Assembly: GCA_030435675.1 (NCBI GenBank)
Contig: CM059622.1
Location: 15,934,001-15,998,000, forward strand
Source of the DNA: Steinernema hermaphroditum
Taxonomy: Eukaryota > Nematoda > Chromadorea > Rhabditida > Steinernematidae
DNA length: 64,000 nt
Direction: 5' to 3'
In this document: in pieces, positions 27,239 through 39,460 of the stretch
How positions within the stretch are numbered: position 1 is the first letter of the stretch
Layout: each line of letters begins with the position of its first letter
The notes under the pieces: generated by a model
Told to the model about the DNA's origin: nothing
The model's input: only the letters and a program-made list of their open reading frames with translations
Database searches by the model: none
Translations under genes and position numbers: made by a program

Positions 27239-28336
27239 TTATTTCTTTTTCTCCTTTTTCGCTTTCTTCGCCGCCGACCGAAGGGCCATCGAGTGGATGG
27301 CGTGCTCGTAGGCGACGAGAAGCACGGTACCGATGAGCGTCGTCGTCAGAAGGCCATAGGTGCCGCCGAGGATGTACATCCGAGCGCCGGTGCGCATCTG
27401 TATCCGCTGGCTGCTTGCAGTGGTGGTGGTGGTTGTAGGCGCTTCTACAGGTGAACAGGTGCTTGTAGCGGTGGAGTTGGCTGACTCGCTGCTCGAATTC
27501 GAATTCTTAAGGAGCGTCGAAGACACGATAATGATCGATTCGGCTCTGCGCGCTTCGAAGATGCACATCGATTCGTTGTTGGCCATCCAGTGGAAGAGTC
27601 TCAAGTCGTCGGACCTTAATTAGAAGGTTCGTGTGATGGTTCATGGTCGGAAAAGCGCTTACTTTTGCTCTACAATGAGCGATCCATTGCCGGAAACGTC
27701 CTCTTCGTTCCTGGTTTCCCCTGTTAGAACGTCGACTAATTTCGGAGGAGGCGCATTTGGGGAGCACATGGTTCCATTCACCAGACTTCCAGGCTTGGCT
27801 TCGAGCTGTCCAGTGACAATATCGAAGTCTGCATTCTCGAAAACCAGCTTTTCATTATGAAACTTCGCCCTGGCCGGGTGGCACACTCCGGTTATGTCCA
27901 TCCTAGTCAAGATTCGGCTTGGCTCTCCCCTAGAAGTCGATTTTATACGCAGAAGACAAAGAAACACCCACTTCTCAGGGAAGTCGAAGAGAGTGAAAGT
28001 AGCATTCTGCATCTGGCTGTCACTGTCGGTTTCGAATATTAGATGAACCACTCCCTCTTTCGATAGGAACATCTTCGTGGCCATCTTTTCGCACGACGGC
28101 TCCACTATTTCTTCTACAAAGCAATGCATCAAACCAGGCTTTCCAAAAACTTCGAACTCACTTGTTGGACGGTCATCGAACAAATAGACGTCTCTACAGG
28201 ACGTGTAGAGCACGGCGAGGTTCTTTGCCTCAAGCAGAGGTTGACCTGGTTGGCAGTAGGAGTCGTTGGAAGCCACGGCTCCGCAGATTAGATAGGCAGC
28301 GAGGGCGAGAAAGCGCGTCAGGTTGACTCCTCGCAT
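27239..28336 (-). CDS. Type I membrane glycoprotein, unknown family
   Basis: Two exons (28336-27663, 27614-27239) give 349 residues. The N-terminus MRGVNLTRFLALAAYLICGAVAS is a signal peptide. A roughly 270-residue ectodomain follows, with scattered cysteines, N-glycosylation sequons (NDS, NAT, NGT, NGS) and a Ser/Thr-rich stalk with a run of six Thr. One transmembrane helix follows (YGLLTTTLIGTVLLVAYE), then a short basic tail ending KKAKKEKKK. The last five residues fit the KxKxx pattern of ER-retrieval signals, so residence in the early secretory pathway is possible. I do not recognise the ectodomain. The 48-nt intron has GTAAGC and TTAAG borders. Confidence 0.75.
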
Positions 28337-28865
28337 CTTCGGACGTTGAACACTTGGACAGCCTTCGCTTCTTCCTCAATTGACCGGACGACCGTCCACC
28401 ACGTTCGAAGAGAGTAGAATGAGTATTGGAGGCGTCTGGAGTGTGCTGCGGCGCTCATGATGTCTACTAGGCAGACATTGAGCAGCTGTAAGGTCATTGA
28501 GACAGTCTGAAAACTGTAGAGTTGTGCCGCCACGTAAGCTCTGATAGGTTCAGCGTTTAGTTTCTGTTTAGACTCCGAGTTAGACCCAGACTCGATTAAA
28601 GGCCACCCATTCGGTCAGCGTGGGTGTGGGCCTCAAGATTTATAAGGGAAATCGTACTTTACGGATGACAAACACGGCACTCTTCTATCGCCTCTCGTCG
28701 CGAATGTGAAGGATGTGGCACTAGTCAAGCCCGTTACAGTTACAGCTCTGATACCATAACGCCAATTTGCCGTTACAAGAACACACTCACAAGCACTTTA
28801 TTCGAATCGTACAAGGACACATCACACGTGTACTAAAAAGTCGAGACGGTGAACAAAGAGAGAAG
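28337..28865. other. Intergenic between two minus-strand genes
   Basis: About 0.5 kb carrying the presumed promoter of the type I membrane protein. TATA-like 'tttataagg' lies near 28640. I see no gene. Confidence 0.45.
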
Positions 28866-29321
28866 TCACATGGACGCGGACATTTTTGCCAGACGTTTCG
28901 CCTCCGAACGGCTTGAAATAATCGGGTTGCACAAATCCGTGTCGCAGCAATACGATAGCGTTCTTACTATTCCGGTAACTTCCATTGACATCTTATTGAT
29001 CTTCTAAATAATGAGAGACTTTATATGCACACATATAAAGGAACGCACTGAACACCGTACGCGTGGCTTGCATTCATTCGTGCTGTACATAGTAGTTCTG
29101 ACCTACTATAACGAGCCATTGAATTTATAGTTTTCTCGCATCAACTCACGAAACATAAAAGTAGTGCTGCAAAGGTCTTCCGGTTCGCATTGTTCTTCAC
29201 CCTCTTTCTTTTGTATTGTCTCGTCAAACTTATCGTAAACACGGCAGCGGAGAGAAGAGATCGGATCGACGATCAGCGTGGCGGCGACAAGTCCAAGCAG
29301 AACGAGTGTGGACGTCTTCAT
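28866..29321 (-). CDS. Secreted single-domain Ly6/three-finger protein
   Basis: Predicted 115 residues from exons 29321-29150, 29082-29045 and 29003-28866. Seen: signal peptide MKTSTLVLLGLVAATLIVDP followed by LRCRVYD, the usual first strand of a Ly6 domain, and the closing motif SYCCDTDLCNP. The C-terminus is polar and lacks a hydrophobic GPI signal, so it should be secreted. It is a paralogue of the plus-strand gene at 33179-34004; signal peptides and the CCDTD-CN block match closely even in DNA. The first and last exons are firm; the middle exon borders are less so, because an alternative donor would make a 29-nt intron. Confidence 0.7.
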
Positions 29322-29800
29322 GGCCGGAGCAGTCGATCGTCGAGCGGCGAAGCAGCTGGAGTCACGGCTGTCGAAGTGGAGACGGGCAGAGGAGTCTTCG
29401 GTCGGTGAAACGAGCGACTGGCGCTTCGATTCCGCCGAATCGACCGATCGGTCCCCTTTTATGCGTTTATTCTGTCTTGTTTTGCAAAAGTAGACACAGA
29501 TTTGCATTCTTGTATCATTTCGACAAATGGACATGCATGGTCTACACGTCGGCCTGTAGACGCTCCGTCGAATCGCAGACGGCAACGTTAACTTCTTCCT
29601 TCTTCTTCTGTTTTGGCCGGTCGCAACGAACTTAATAAAGTGGGCAATGACAGAGGAGGAACCCCAATCGGAACAGAATCTTGTAGCAAGTTCATGATTA
29701 ACGAAACGGTGCATTCATGTCCAATCCAACTGAATAGGACCCGGATTGCAACAGACATCTATTGAACATCAAAGAAGCCATTATTCGAATGGTTATTTTA

Positions 29801-32216
29801 TTAACTGAACCACGGAACGCTCAATTTAAAGTACGCATAGTCGTAATAATACATTTTCACGAGGAACCTCTTCATGTAACTGCTGATCGACAACTGGTAC
29901 GAGTAGAACTTCTGGGCGTCAATCTCAACGGGCACCTCTTCCGACTTCGTCTTGTACTTTCGGAGCTTCCAGTAGAAGGCGTCCGCCGCCGTCTCCGCGT
30001 TCTCCTCTGCAACGCCTTTCTCTTGCAAGAACTCACTGATCTGGATGGTCATGTTCGTCTTTTCGTTGTTGTCCAGTGGTGCTTGAAGCACCGAGTACCA
30101 CCCGAAATCCTCGTGCAGACGACAGAACCACGTTTGGGGAAGGAAGGGGTAGTCCGACTCGTCGGGAATCGCCTTTCCACCGTCGATCAAGAGCATTCTG
30201 GCGAAGATGCGTTCGATGAAGCAGGTCAGGTCCTCTTCGCATTCCCAACACATGTGTCCGACGCTCGTTTTGACGTCGTAGTCGTTCTCGAGACACGCCT
30301 GGATGTAGGCGTTGACGAAGCGCTCGCCCGGATTCTCGTGCATCATTATGTGGTGCCATTCGGGAGCTGAGGATTGCGTTTTGGAGTAGATGGAAGAGAG
30401 AGATGAATAGCGGGGTTTGGAACGGCAGAGGCTGAAAAGAATTTGTCGAGCGTGTGCGAGCCGATAGGGTGGAAATAAGAAGAATTGTAGGTCAAAATTG
30501 GCGATATCCTTTGACCTTAGAAACAGAGATGTTCAACGGCTCAGCCATATGACTGATTTAAAGAGCTGAGTCGGCTAATCAGCTGATCCGTCAAGCGCCC
30601 AAACGGACCAACTCGGCTGGGGTATATATTGCATGGCTGATGACCAAAGCCGGATCGGCTGAACCAGCCTATCCGTTCTGTACGGCTGGTGAATATCTCT
30701 GCTTACAAGGGAGAATTTTGCTATGCAAATGCGAGCAAATTTTTATGATCTCACAGTCATATCTGATCTCATAGAAGACCGTTCGAACCTCAAACTACGA
30801 TCTAGTACTTGCCTTAAAGAAGTTCGATTATATGACTTCTGGTTAGTCTGTCGATCAGAGAGGAACGGATTGGATCGGTTGAACGGCTAGCCTGTTCCTC
30901 TCTGAAGCAAGATCTGGATCGTAGTATTGGATCGACTAGCCGTTAAACCGATCCAATCCGTTCCTCTCTGATCGACAGACTAACCAGAAGTCATGCAAAT
31001 ATAGTTCTTGAACCGGTTGGCCAGCCGACTCAGCCGTTTAACCGATGTCCTGCTTTACTATATATCCCACGCGGTTCCTACCGTCTTTCCGCGTCAGTAC
31101 GGACGAGGCAAGCGAACAGAGAAGCCATTTGTTTGTGCAAACGGCATTCAGCCTTCTTCTCTGTTCGTCTGCACCCTCTTCGCGCTGACGCGTAGAGGCA
31201 GTTGACCGCTGTTGACGTCAGCGAGATTGTACACACCGTTAAACAGGTGGTTAAGGATCGGTTCAGCGGCTGATACAGATATACGGTTCAGCCGCTGTCG
31301 TTTGTCGCACTTTAGACTGTTTGACCTCTACCGTACTTCGATTAAAAATTGCACAGAAGCAGATTCGAAATCATACTTTATGCTTTGAGAAACGACATCG
31401 TGATTTTCAGTATCTTTGAGTTTTGAAAAAGCAAAAACGGCGCCCGAATTGTCAACCGTCTTTACAGTAGAATTCAACCTACCCAGATCCAAATTTCCTC
31501 TCTCGCTCGATTCTAACCCTTTTATTCTGCCGCTTGAACTCCGTTGGATCGCTCAAGTAGCACATCAACGTCTCCAAATGACGTTTAAAGGAGCCTGGCG
31601 CTACACACGCGATAATACGTTCGTTTTCGGCCACCTAAGGCATTGTTATATCTATAGCTCCGGTGAGGCACCCACCATGTACTCGTGCATCTTCTCGAAG
31701 TCGACCTCCTTAAACGCCGGCAAACATGTCACCGCATTGGTCTCTTCACACCTCTGAAACGGGTTGTTCCCCATCCCCGCTCCAACGATCGTCAGATCGT
31801 CTTCGGTGAGCCGCGGCTTATCCCTTAGGGCATTGTTGATCGCCTTCTTCACCATGCCCTCCCTCAATCGCCGCTCGTTCTCGTCGGCGTCGTACTTGTA
31901 CTCCGCCAAGAAGACTCGATCGTTTTTGTACCATTCGGTATGATTGCCAGGGATGATACCGTACACCCAATGACCGTACGGTCCCACCACGGGATTCAGT
32001 TCCAGATCGAGACGCGCTTTGGCGAAGACCGCTTCGAAGTCTTTTGATCGGCTTTCCACTTTCAGCCACATGAACACCTCCTCGCCTATGATGATGACGA
32101 GCATCACGACGACCACCAGGATCAGGAGACATGTTAAGCCGCAACAGATGAAACGGATGGCTGGAAGAGGGTGAACATGGCTTGGAACTTGGAACGCACT
32201 CACCTCGACAAATCAT
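29801..32216 (-). CDS. Type II membrane protein, unknown family
   Basis: Three exons (32216-32204, 32160-31672, 30366-29801) join in phase to 355 residues. The start MICR is followed by a strong membrane segment (FICCGLTCLLILVVVVMLVIII) and then a large lumenal or extracellular part with no second membrane helix. That part contains GPYGHWVYGIIPGNHTEWY, a sequon (NHT), RCEETNAVTC, the cysteine cluster MCWECEEDLTC, and a C-terminus rich in aromatic residues ending YFKLSVPWFS. I do not recognise the fold. The 1.3-kb second intron is packed with foldback repeats. The downstream exon has its own ATG at 30346, so a separate gene is possible, but the exact phase match at 31672/30366 favours one gene. 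Confidence 0.65.
30524..30701. repeat. CAGAGATG-type MITE
   Basis: A 178-bp element starting CAGAGATGTTC and ending GAATATCTCTG, with inverted GGCTCAGCC / GGCTGAACC motifs inside. Flanks CTTAGAAA and CTTACAAG match at 6 of 8 positions, a worn 8-bp duplication. Same terminal sequence type as the hAT MITE at 8409-8593. Confidence 0.7.
30832..31190. repeat. Nested foldback repeats in intron
   Basis: Inverted arms of about 58 bp at 30832-30890 and 30936-30994 share ACTTCTGGTTAGTCTGTCG and GAGAGGAACGGATTGGATCG. A second stem lies at about 31090-31190, built from CGCGTCAG...CTGACGCG and an inner AACAGAGAAG/CTTCTCTGTT. Both are inside the long intron of the type II membrane protein gene. Confidence 0.7.
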
Positions 32217-32529
32217 CGTCTTGTTGGCGAACAACGACAAAAGAGTCGAATCGATTCTGAACCGCCTGACCCCTTTCGATAAGAATCTTACCGTTTAGTC
32301 GGAACATGCTGTCACGAAAACAAGAACTTTGGGAGAGTAGGCACATCTGAATAAACTTTAAAGATCGGTAGAATGAAGTCTGAGAAACACGGCTCGAATT
32401 CAGATCCGGTTGGACGGCCAGATGCCCTTCGACCTCGCAGAAATGTCGATTTGTGATAGAGTCTTGTTGGAACACCCAATCGTGGTCTGGAAAATGTTTT
32501 TCGGGCCAGGGAATCAGATGCTTCGGATC

Positions 32530-32830
32530 TCTTCAAGGTACACATAGGAGTCGATTTTCATACTTTTTTTCACATTGTAAAGCGTACGCAGATAGTTGTG
32601 TAACGCCTCAAAATGAGAGCTTCAGACTGACTAAGCTCTTGTGCCGGACTCGCGAGACTTCACTCTCAAAGATGCCATAGATGCCATAGTCCAGTGAGTT
32701 CAGGTCGGGGCTATTGGAGGGCCATATGTCTTTGCCTTACTACCTTCAATTTTGATCCATACGCCTGGGTCCCAGTCTCATTTTTGCAGTTTTCTTGAGT
32801 AGATCTTGGCAATGCTGTCTTCAAAATTCG
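32530..32830 (-). pseudogene. Mariner/Tc1-type transposase fossil
   Basis: The minus strand near 32715-32600 translates to WPSNSPDLNSLDYGIYGIFE followed by a region like SEVSRVRHKSLVSLK. The WPSxSPDLNPLDY block marks the third catalytic acidic residue of mariner-family transposases. The frame is broken by stops after about 45 residues and the upstream part (LKKTAKMRLGP) is degenerate. It is a dead fragment, not a gene. Confidence 0.75.
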
Positions 32831-33178
32831 TTTCTAATAGATTTTTGAGTCGATCTTGACTCTTTTTTGGATAAAAACGAGTTTCGTTCGGCTCGTCCCT
32901 CATATTTTGGCCCGCATCTTGACGGATTTCGATGGGTAGTGGCTTCTTTTGAATTTAGCAGATTGAGGAGAACCAGTTTCACTGATAAGAAGTCGAACCC
33001 GAACGAGAAACATTACCACTACCCAGTTCGAGCAGTGCCTATAGACTACAGTCAATGTCTGCCGTGCCCAGTCTAGACACCGATCACAGCTCATTCGTGA
33101 GTGGGACTGACCTCATTTCAATCATCATCGCTTTGGAAACAGGTCGATACCGCCGAACTCTCCATTCACTCTCCATTC

Positions 33179-34004
33179 ATGAAGATCGCTACGCTTCTGC
33201 TTCTCGGATTCGTTGCCGCCGCGCTCATCGTCAATCCGATCGCCGCTCTCCGTTGTCATGACGACGGGTTTATAATGAAGAGCGAAAAAGAATGTGCTGA
33301 CAACATTAAATTTTGCATGCGTTGGCTTGTGAAAGGTAACGTTTCGCTTCATATGGAAATTGTATTTATGTTTCGTTTTAGCACCGACCATTGTCGATAT
33401 TGGGAGTGCTGGCTGTGATGATAGCAACAAATGCTCTGTGAGTTGTTTCATACTACTGTCCTTATGTACTAGCTCGCTTTTTAGTCAGCGGGTGAATATA
33501 ATTTCCTAGGAATCTACAAGTACAGCTGCTGCGACACGGATATGTGCAACGGAGACGGCGAGCAGCCGAAAGCTACGACAACAGCTCGGCCCCATCGAAT
33601 CAGAACAACTGGACTCCGTCGTTGTCATTACAAAAATCCCAGTAATACGACAGCCAAGAATACAGAGGTTTGCCCTGCGAAGACTTCATTTTGCCTACAT
33701 GTAGCTGAAGCTGTAGATGGTTTGTTTAATATGCCCTATTTTAAAGTTACAGTTCAAGTATTTCAGGGACGGAAATCACTGCAGCCGATTGCGATTTCAA
33801 AGGTCATTGCCAGGTCTGTTCTGTTATATTGTGTATTCATAGTAGCGTTCTGTTTAGGAACCTGGTGAAAAGGAAGAAATACAAGACGGTCGTATTTTCA
33901 AACTGAGCTGTTGCAACACGGATTTCTGCAATGGAAGCGAAGGACTCAAGATGTCAACGTTCTCGGCGCTATTCGCTGCCTTTCTGATGCTCTGCCAGTG
34001 GTGA
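33179..34004 (+). CDS. GPI-anchored double Ly6/three-finger protein
   Basis: Five exons (33179-33335, 33382-33437, 33485-33719, 33767-33813, 33858-34004) give 213 residues. Signal peptide MKIATLLLLGFVAAALIVNP, then two tandem Ly6 domains. The first runs from LRCHDDGF to CCDTDMCNG; the second from LRRCHYKN through ADCDFKGHCQ to CCNTDFCNG. A Thr-rich linker (KATTTARP) separates them. The protein ends in a hydrophobic stretch (FSALFAAFLMLCQW), typical of GPI attachment, so it should sit on the outer cell surface. It is a paralogue of the single-domain secreted protein at 28866-29321, in opposite orientation. Confidence 0.82.
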
Positions 34005-34264
34005 TTCCATCGAAGCTGAAGAACTTATGAAGCCAAAGAAAGATTCATGTCATGAAGGAGAAGTAGCTGCTCAAGGTCATGACTTTCTTATATTGCCATA
34101 TTGCTGCCATCTTATCATTTTGCCATAAAAAAAACAATTTATTAAGCAAATGCGAAACTTCACAAATGGTCCATACCGGTATTTTGAACTGTTTTATGAC
34201 TACAAGATCGGCTAAGGGTCAAGATCAATACAATTGGGTAACAGGGCTTCCAGTCCAGAAAGAG

Positions 34265-34772
34265 TCAGCACTTCGTATCTGTGTACGTACCGTCGAAGAA
34301 GCGATAGTCGACCTTCTTGTAGATTCGAACGTACTCGGAGTCATGCGGCGGACGCTCCTTCTTCTTGCAGCTGGACAGCATCGAGATGATCGAAAGGCAG
34401 ACGGCACTTATGTCCAGTGCAGGACTCCACGCGTTTCCGAGGATCGAGATGCATATGTGGCCGTTGGAGTAGACGTGTGGATTCTCGGGGATGCAGTCGC
34501 CGATGAACACCACCTAATGGGAGTACGGTAAGAGAGGAGACGTATCAGGGACACACCTCGGGCGGCTTGAAGGGATAGTCGGTTGGGAAGCGCACTTGTA
34601 GTTTGTACTTCTCGCCCTCGTAGATTGTATCCTTGGCCGCGTCGACGAAAACGATCCACTCGCTCGGGTTCTTTTCGATGTGGTCCAGGTCGAGGATCAT
34701 GCCTTGAGGGGGCGATTTGAGGAAAGCGCGTAGCTCTGTGCGGACGCGGATTGAACTTGAGCTGCTGCACAT
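34265..34772 (-). CDS. UBE2W: UBE2W-type ubiquitin-conjugating enzyme
   Basis: 154 residues from exons 34772-34557 and 34513-34265. UBE2W enzymes attach ubiquitin to the N-terminal amine of proteins. Seen: PPQGM near the start, TIYEGEKYKLQVRF, YPFKPPEV, and the active-site region HVYSNGHICISIL with catalytic Cys at about residue 93, then CLSIISMLSSCKKKERPP. The family-typical NPHVYSNGHIC replaces the canonical HPN. A TTTCAG acceptor lies upstream of the ATG. The second copy at 40342-41249 has its intron at the same site and a second exon of identical length, so the two are a duplication, arranged head to head 5.6 kb apart. Confidence 0.92.
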
Positions 34773-37699
34773 GGTTTGTGGGTGGGCGACTAACAATTCT
34801 GAAATGATTGTATGACAGAGGTACCTACTTCAAACCACGAAGCAGCTTCCTTTTATCACGATAATCTCGAAAACAGTTACTAGCTCCACTCCTCCTGTCC
34901 TCAAACGCGGCCGATTACTGGTCCTCTCTGCCGCACCGTTTGCGTTCTGTCTCGTCTAGAAGATGTTTCAGAAGATCTTCTGCGTCTAGTAGACACGTTA
35001 TTTGGTGCATAGAAGTATAGTCCAGAATTGACACGCGATTCAAATCCCGGAGAATTGAGAGGACGCCGTCGCTTGTCCCCAGCGAATCCCCGGCCTCCTG
35101 TCTGATCTGGTCATGATGTCAGAAACCGACCATCCATTGCATTTTCTACGGCAAAACCCTTAAGCATTTTCCACACTGATGTGGCCTGGCCAAGAGCCAT
35201 CTCATCTTTTCTTCTCCCAGACAATGCCCTGATACTGATATGCCCTATACCTAACGCTGTCGCCGGTCCATGGTCATCCTTTCCCTGGTCCACCCCACAC
35301 ATATTTCTTCCCCTATTATTCTTCTTTGTTCGATGCTCAGTCCCGGTCTCTTCCCCAGTTCATGCCTCATCCTATACCCTGTAAATGGTTCACCCTATGA
35401 CCTGACCTTTCACACCTCTTCCCGCCCCAGATATTGGATATTCGCTCATTAACAATGATAATGGCGTCTCAAATGCGTGCAAAACATAAAGGTTTACGGA
35501 CAGCCGTTTTTCCAGCTGGTATGTAGATCAATCATAAAGCGTTAAAAGGAATAGTGGACAGTGTTACTGCCGGATCAGAAATGTAATCCTAAGATCGTTA
35601 TGAGTCGAACAGCAGGTCTCAGTGAATACGTAAACCTCATGCATTTGGCTCGATTTTTAATTCATCGAAATACCATACAAATTATATGTATCGATAGGTG
35701 CCAGAAGGCCCGTTTTCTCGCTCATACTTGTACGTGGGCACAAGTTTCAGACAAAGACTAATACGCCCACTAAGGCCGGTTTTGTTTACTACCGATCCTA
35801 GAGTGATATGCTTGATCCTTTTTTCGTCGGTCCCACCACAAAATTACAATGTTAATGCAAAAAAGTCACCAAAGTCTGTAGATCCGTGTCAGTTCTTAGA
35901 CTTCTGTTCTGCTACACAAAGCCGACGGAAAGCTAACATGATAAAATAAGAACCTGGTCAACGATCTTATACGCCCCATCAGAAATTGACACGACGTTCA
36001 AAATTGACTTATTTTTGGATGCTCGTAATCCAAAGACCATCTGTTGATCTTTGATCCGTTAAGATCTCTGGCCCCTAAAGTCTAGTAAAACTAATAAGCT
36101 AATAATAATGTTGGTTGAACAGTTGGTTGAAGCACCTCGCACTCTGGGAAATGAGCCCCTCTCTCATTTCTCAAAACAAGAATTAATTAGCTATTCCCTG
36201 AACATGAATGTGTAAGCAAAGTAGTGAATATGATAGCAAACATCGCTGCGTCAAAAACGATTCCTTCCGAGGAAATCTACGGTCTTCCAACAAAACCAAA
36301 AAACATTCGTATTCTCAATTAGCTCCGGGGCCGACGGCGAGCCGAACCAGGTTGGATTTTCCAAAAATTTTGCCGAAGCCTTAAATTTTCGTGGTTGAAC
36401 CATATTTTCTTATCAAAACACAGCAATTTTCGGCACTCACTTTCTTGGCTACCTCTTACAGTCTAAGCTAAACAATTTCGTATGCCGATCAACATTCCTA
36501 CTGAATAAAGTTTAGGCTATAAGAATAAGAATCGCACAACTGACTGACTCACACACCCGCCTTCACGTATAGTGAATCACCACAAGGCGCAGGACCAATT
36601 TACGAACGTTTCTATCAATCCACCAATCAGGTTTCGGTTGAGGAACTGTCATCATATATAAATTTTTGTCAATTATTTTGATTCATTCATATTTTAGCGA
36701 CATGTGCGTCGCGACTAGAAGACCGGAAACACCTGAATCTGGCCCCACATTCTCGCGCTATTCCAAATTCCCATCTTTGAGAGAATCGCTTGGAGCGGGG
36801 AGATGATAAATAGGTGTATGTCAGTCTGATTAACGTTAAAATACACGAAGTTAAGGAGCTTCGAAACTAACCCTTACATGGATCCGGTCATGGATAAAAA
36901 AAGTGTTTCAAAACTTCTGAAAATTTCTGTACTGAGGGTCGCTGAGCACAGGGGTGGGCAAAGGGTGGGTCGATTGTGGTTCCGCAACGAAATCCCTGAA
37001 TTCGCAGTGCACCGCGACGGTCGCGTGGGAGTGTAAAATACGGTGGATTTGTGGGCAGTTTACAGTAAAAATGGCCAGTTTACCCCTTATTTCTCGGCTG
37101 GGGTAGGCATAAAAGGGTCTACCCGACAGTACGTGGCTTGATAAACGATCATATTGCAAAACATAAGGCAAAATGACGATTTTTCCACAAAAGTCAACCT
37201 CTTAGGCGAAATCCGCCAATGAAACATAGTAATTTCCTCAAACAAACAGAAAAGAAACTGACCTCAGGGTGCAGAATGTGATCGGATTTCTGTAACTCAT
37301 CACTGCTCTCAGGTGAGGCTAACCCTCCCCATGATCACGAAAATCGAAGTCGGTAGATAAATCGGGATGCGCCGTCCATGGGATCAGTTGTACCGCTGCC
37401 TGTACCGGACATTAACCAAAGATGTAGTGTAGCTCAAGTGATTACTGTACGCAAAGATTACTAACTCTCTGACAATGATGAGCTGGCGGGAGGTATGAGA
37501 ATAGGATTGCTGTAATTCTTGATTTTTTGAATATGAGGTTAACCCTCTCCGTGATCACAAAAATCGGTACGTGCATAAAAGGCATAACACGTAACAGTGT
37601 ACCCGCAAATGAGATCAAAATATCTTTTTACCTAGGCAAGAATCTCCGACTTAAAAAGGTTATGTTATAAGTGGCCATCCTATCGCGAATCGATTAATC

Positions 37700-38220
37700 A
37701 CAGCGCCGTGTCTTACAAGTCCGTCTTACAAAAACCACCCGCCGTGAATGAACTGTCGCCCGGCGCCGCGACCAACGGCTGTCGTCGTAAACGCCCGATG
37801 AATCATCGAAACAATCAAGTGGACCGGGTGATAAACCGCCTCGCGCCGGTCCAATCGATCCTCGCAGCGACGGACATTAACCCGCATCTCGCATATGAAG
37901 CAATTAAGTGGAGACAGAGCGAACCGAAGAGACGAAACGTCATCGATGTGTGGGGCGAAAAACGCGGCGACCAGCCTCGGCGCCCACTTTGTTGGTCCAT
38001 CCCCGCGCGGCCGGGCAGCCTGCCAGCGGCGGCGCCATCGCCGCCGAGCGCACACAACTAACACGCCGCTGCAAAGAGCGGAGGTCGTCCCCGGCCGTCT
38101 TCTTGTTTATTCGCCGCCGCGGCGCGGATCGCGCGCGAACGTGTGAGAGAATTGTGGTTTTCTTTCGTCGCCTTCGGCTCTTTCCATTTCTTTATTCTCT
38201 GCCGTGGCGAGCGCATTGAG
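37700..38220. other. GC-rich island of unknown role
   Basis: About 0.5 kb of CpG-rich sequence (for example GCCCGGCGCCGCG, GCGGCGGCGCC, CCGCCGCGGCGCGG) set in AT-rich DNA. Both strands hold overlapping open frames of 80-117 codons, which GC-rich sequence produces by chance. None has a recognisable domain or matching splice chain. A first exon with promoter, or an inserted foreign segment, are both possible. Confidence 0.5.
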
Positions 38221-38454
38221 GTTCCGCGTCTGCGCGTTTGTTGACTTCGGCAACGATTATGACTACTGCGCGGCTTTGCTCTCCGCTGTCAAGCACCTGC
38301 TGACCTTTTAAGGTGATTAGGGGAGAGGTGTGAGTGGTAGGGATTCATTTCATAGCTTAGTTTGTAGCTGTAGCCAGAAGCTATAAAGTAAACAATACAA
38401 TGAAACAAGATCTTAAAGAAGACATAGTCACAAAAAAAGGTTACAGTCAATGAT

Positions 38455-39460
38455 CCTAGGAGGAATTGAATAGTCTCCATCCGAAGCAAGCCGAATCGGC
38501 CGAGGTCCAACTGTCCGGTCTTAATTCCGCTTGACTGACAGAGCAATCCATCATCGTAGAAACTCGAATCCTAACAATGACTAACAGAGCCATAGAATGT
38601 ATACTTTCAATTTGCCAGGACATGATTTTGTTTCTAGTTGCTATGTATATACGCCGCTTAACATAGCCTACTGATAAACTGGCACAATGAAATGGTGCGT
38701 CTAGGCAAGATATAAGAGCAAGGTTCGAAGTAAAAGTTAACTCTGAGTTAATCAGCAAATTTGAGATGGCTAAGGGGGTCAAAAACGTTGAAGATCGCTG
38801 GGATGATCACGATGAGTAAGATTGCGAAAGTGACTAAGGTGGTTAAGGCAGCAAAGACGAATACGGTGACTGAGATAGTAAAGGTGGCTAGAATGGCTAA
38901 GGTGACTGTGATGGCCATGGTGGCTGAAATGAATACGATAGCTACGGCTGTTAACATGGCTAGATTCCTACAATGCCTAAGATGACTACGGTACGGAGGA
39001 ATTGGATAGCCTCCATCGTTCGATTGACTATGAACCTTGTTCTTATATCTTGATAGCAAAGGGAGCATTATTTCACTAGAAAAGATGCAAAAAGGACGGC
39101 TAAGATGTATCTTGACTAGGGTGGTAGCTAAGACGGCTGTGGTAGCCATGGTGGCTGCAATGGCTACGATAGCTACGGCGGCTAAGATGGCTAAGATAAT
39201 CGAGATTGCCAAAACGGGTTAAATGGTTACGTTGGCTAGCGGACGGCTCTTCATAATATTGCTCAAATTTTGTGATCAGTACAATACAATTCTCGTTGTT
39301 ATCCAAATAATGAGCTGACAGAGTCATCCATCATCGGGGCATGAGGAAACACGAATGCGGCATCCTTTCACTGGTCTCTTTCGAGGGTGTGGTTTTGGAT
39401 CTAGTGGTTCTAGGGTGCATATCTATATACCGCTTAACATAGGTGGCAATTCTCGTTATT
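38455..39460. repeat. Degenerate 9-bp minisatellite with duplicated flanks
   Basis: Two arrays (about 38760-38965 and 39110-39230) consist of irregular units close to GTGGCTAAG/ATGGCTACG. They are separated and bordered by repeated pieces: GGAATTG-ATAG-CTCCATC at 38462 and 38999, CCATCATCG at 38549 and 39327, CCGCTTAACATAG at 38653 and 39429, and CAATTCTCGTTNTTATCCAAATAA at 39289 and 39450. The open frames across the arrays are a by-product of the 3n unit length. Confidence 0.7.

Noticed and set aside
29762..30370. 202-codon open frame on the plus strand
   Set aside because: It is antisense to the last exon of the type II membrane protein, whose frame closes exactly with upstream exons. The plus frame has no motif.
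32312..32545. Short frames beside the transposase fossil as a gene
   Set aside because: Adjacent to dead mariner-type sequence and without splice or signal features.
38761..39222. Lys/Ala-rich proteins from the minisatellite
   Set aside because: The frames are a product of the 9-bp repeat unit and have no start context or exons.
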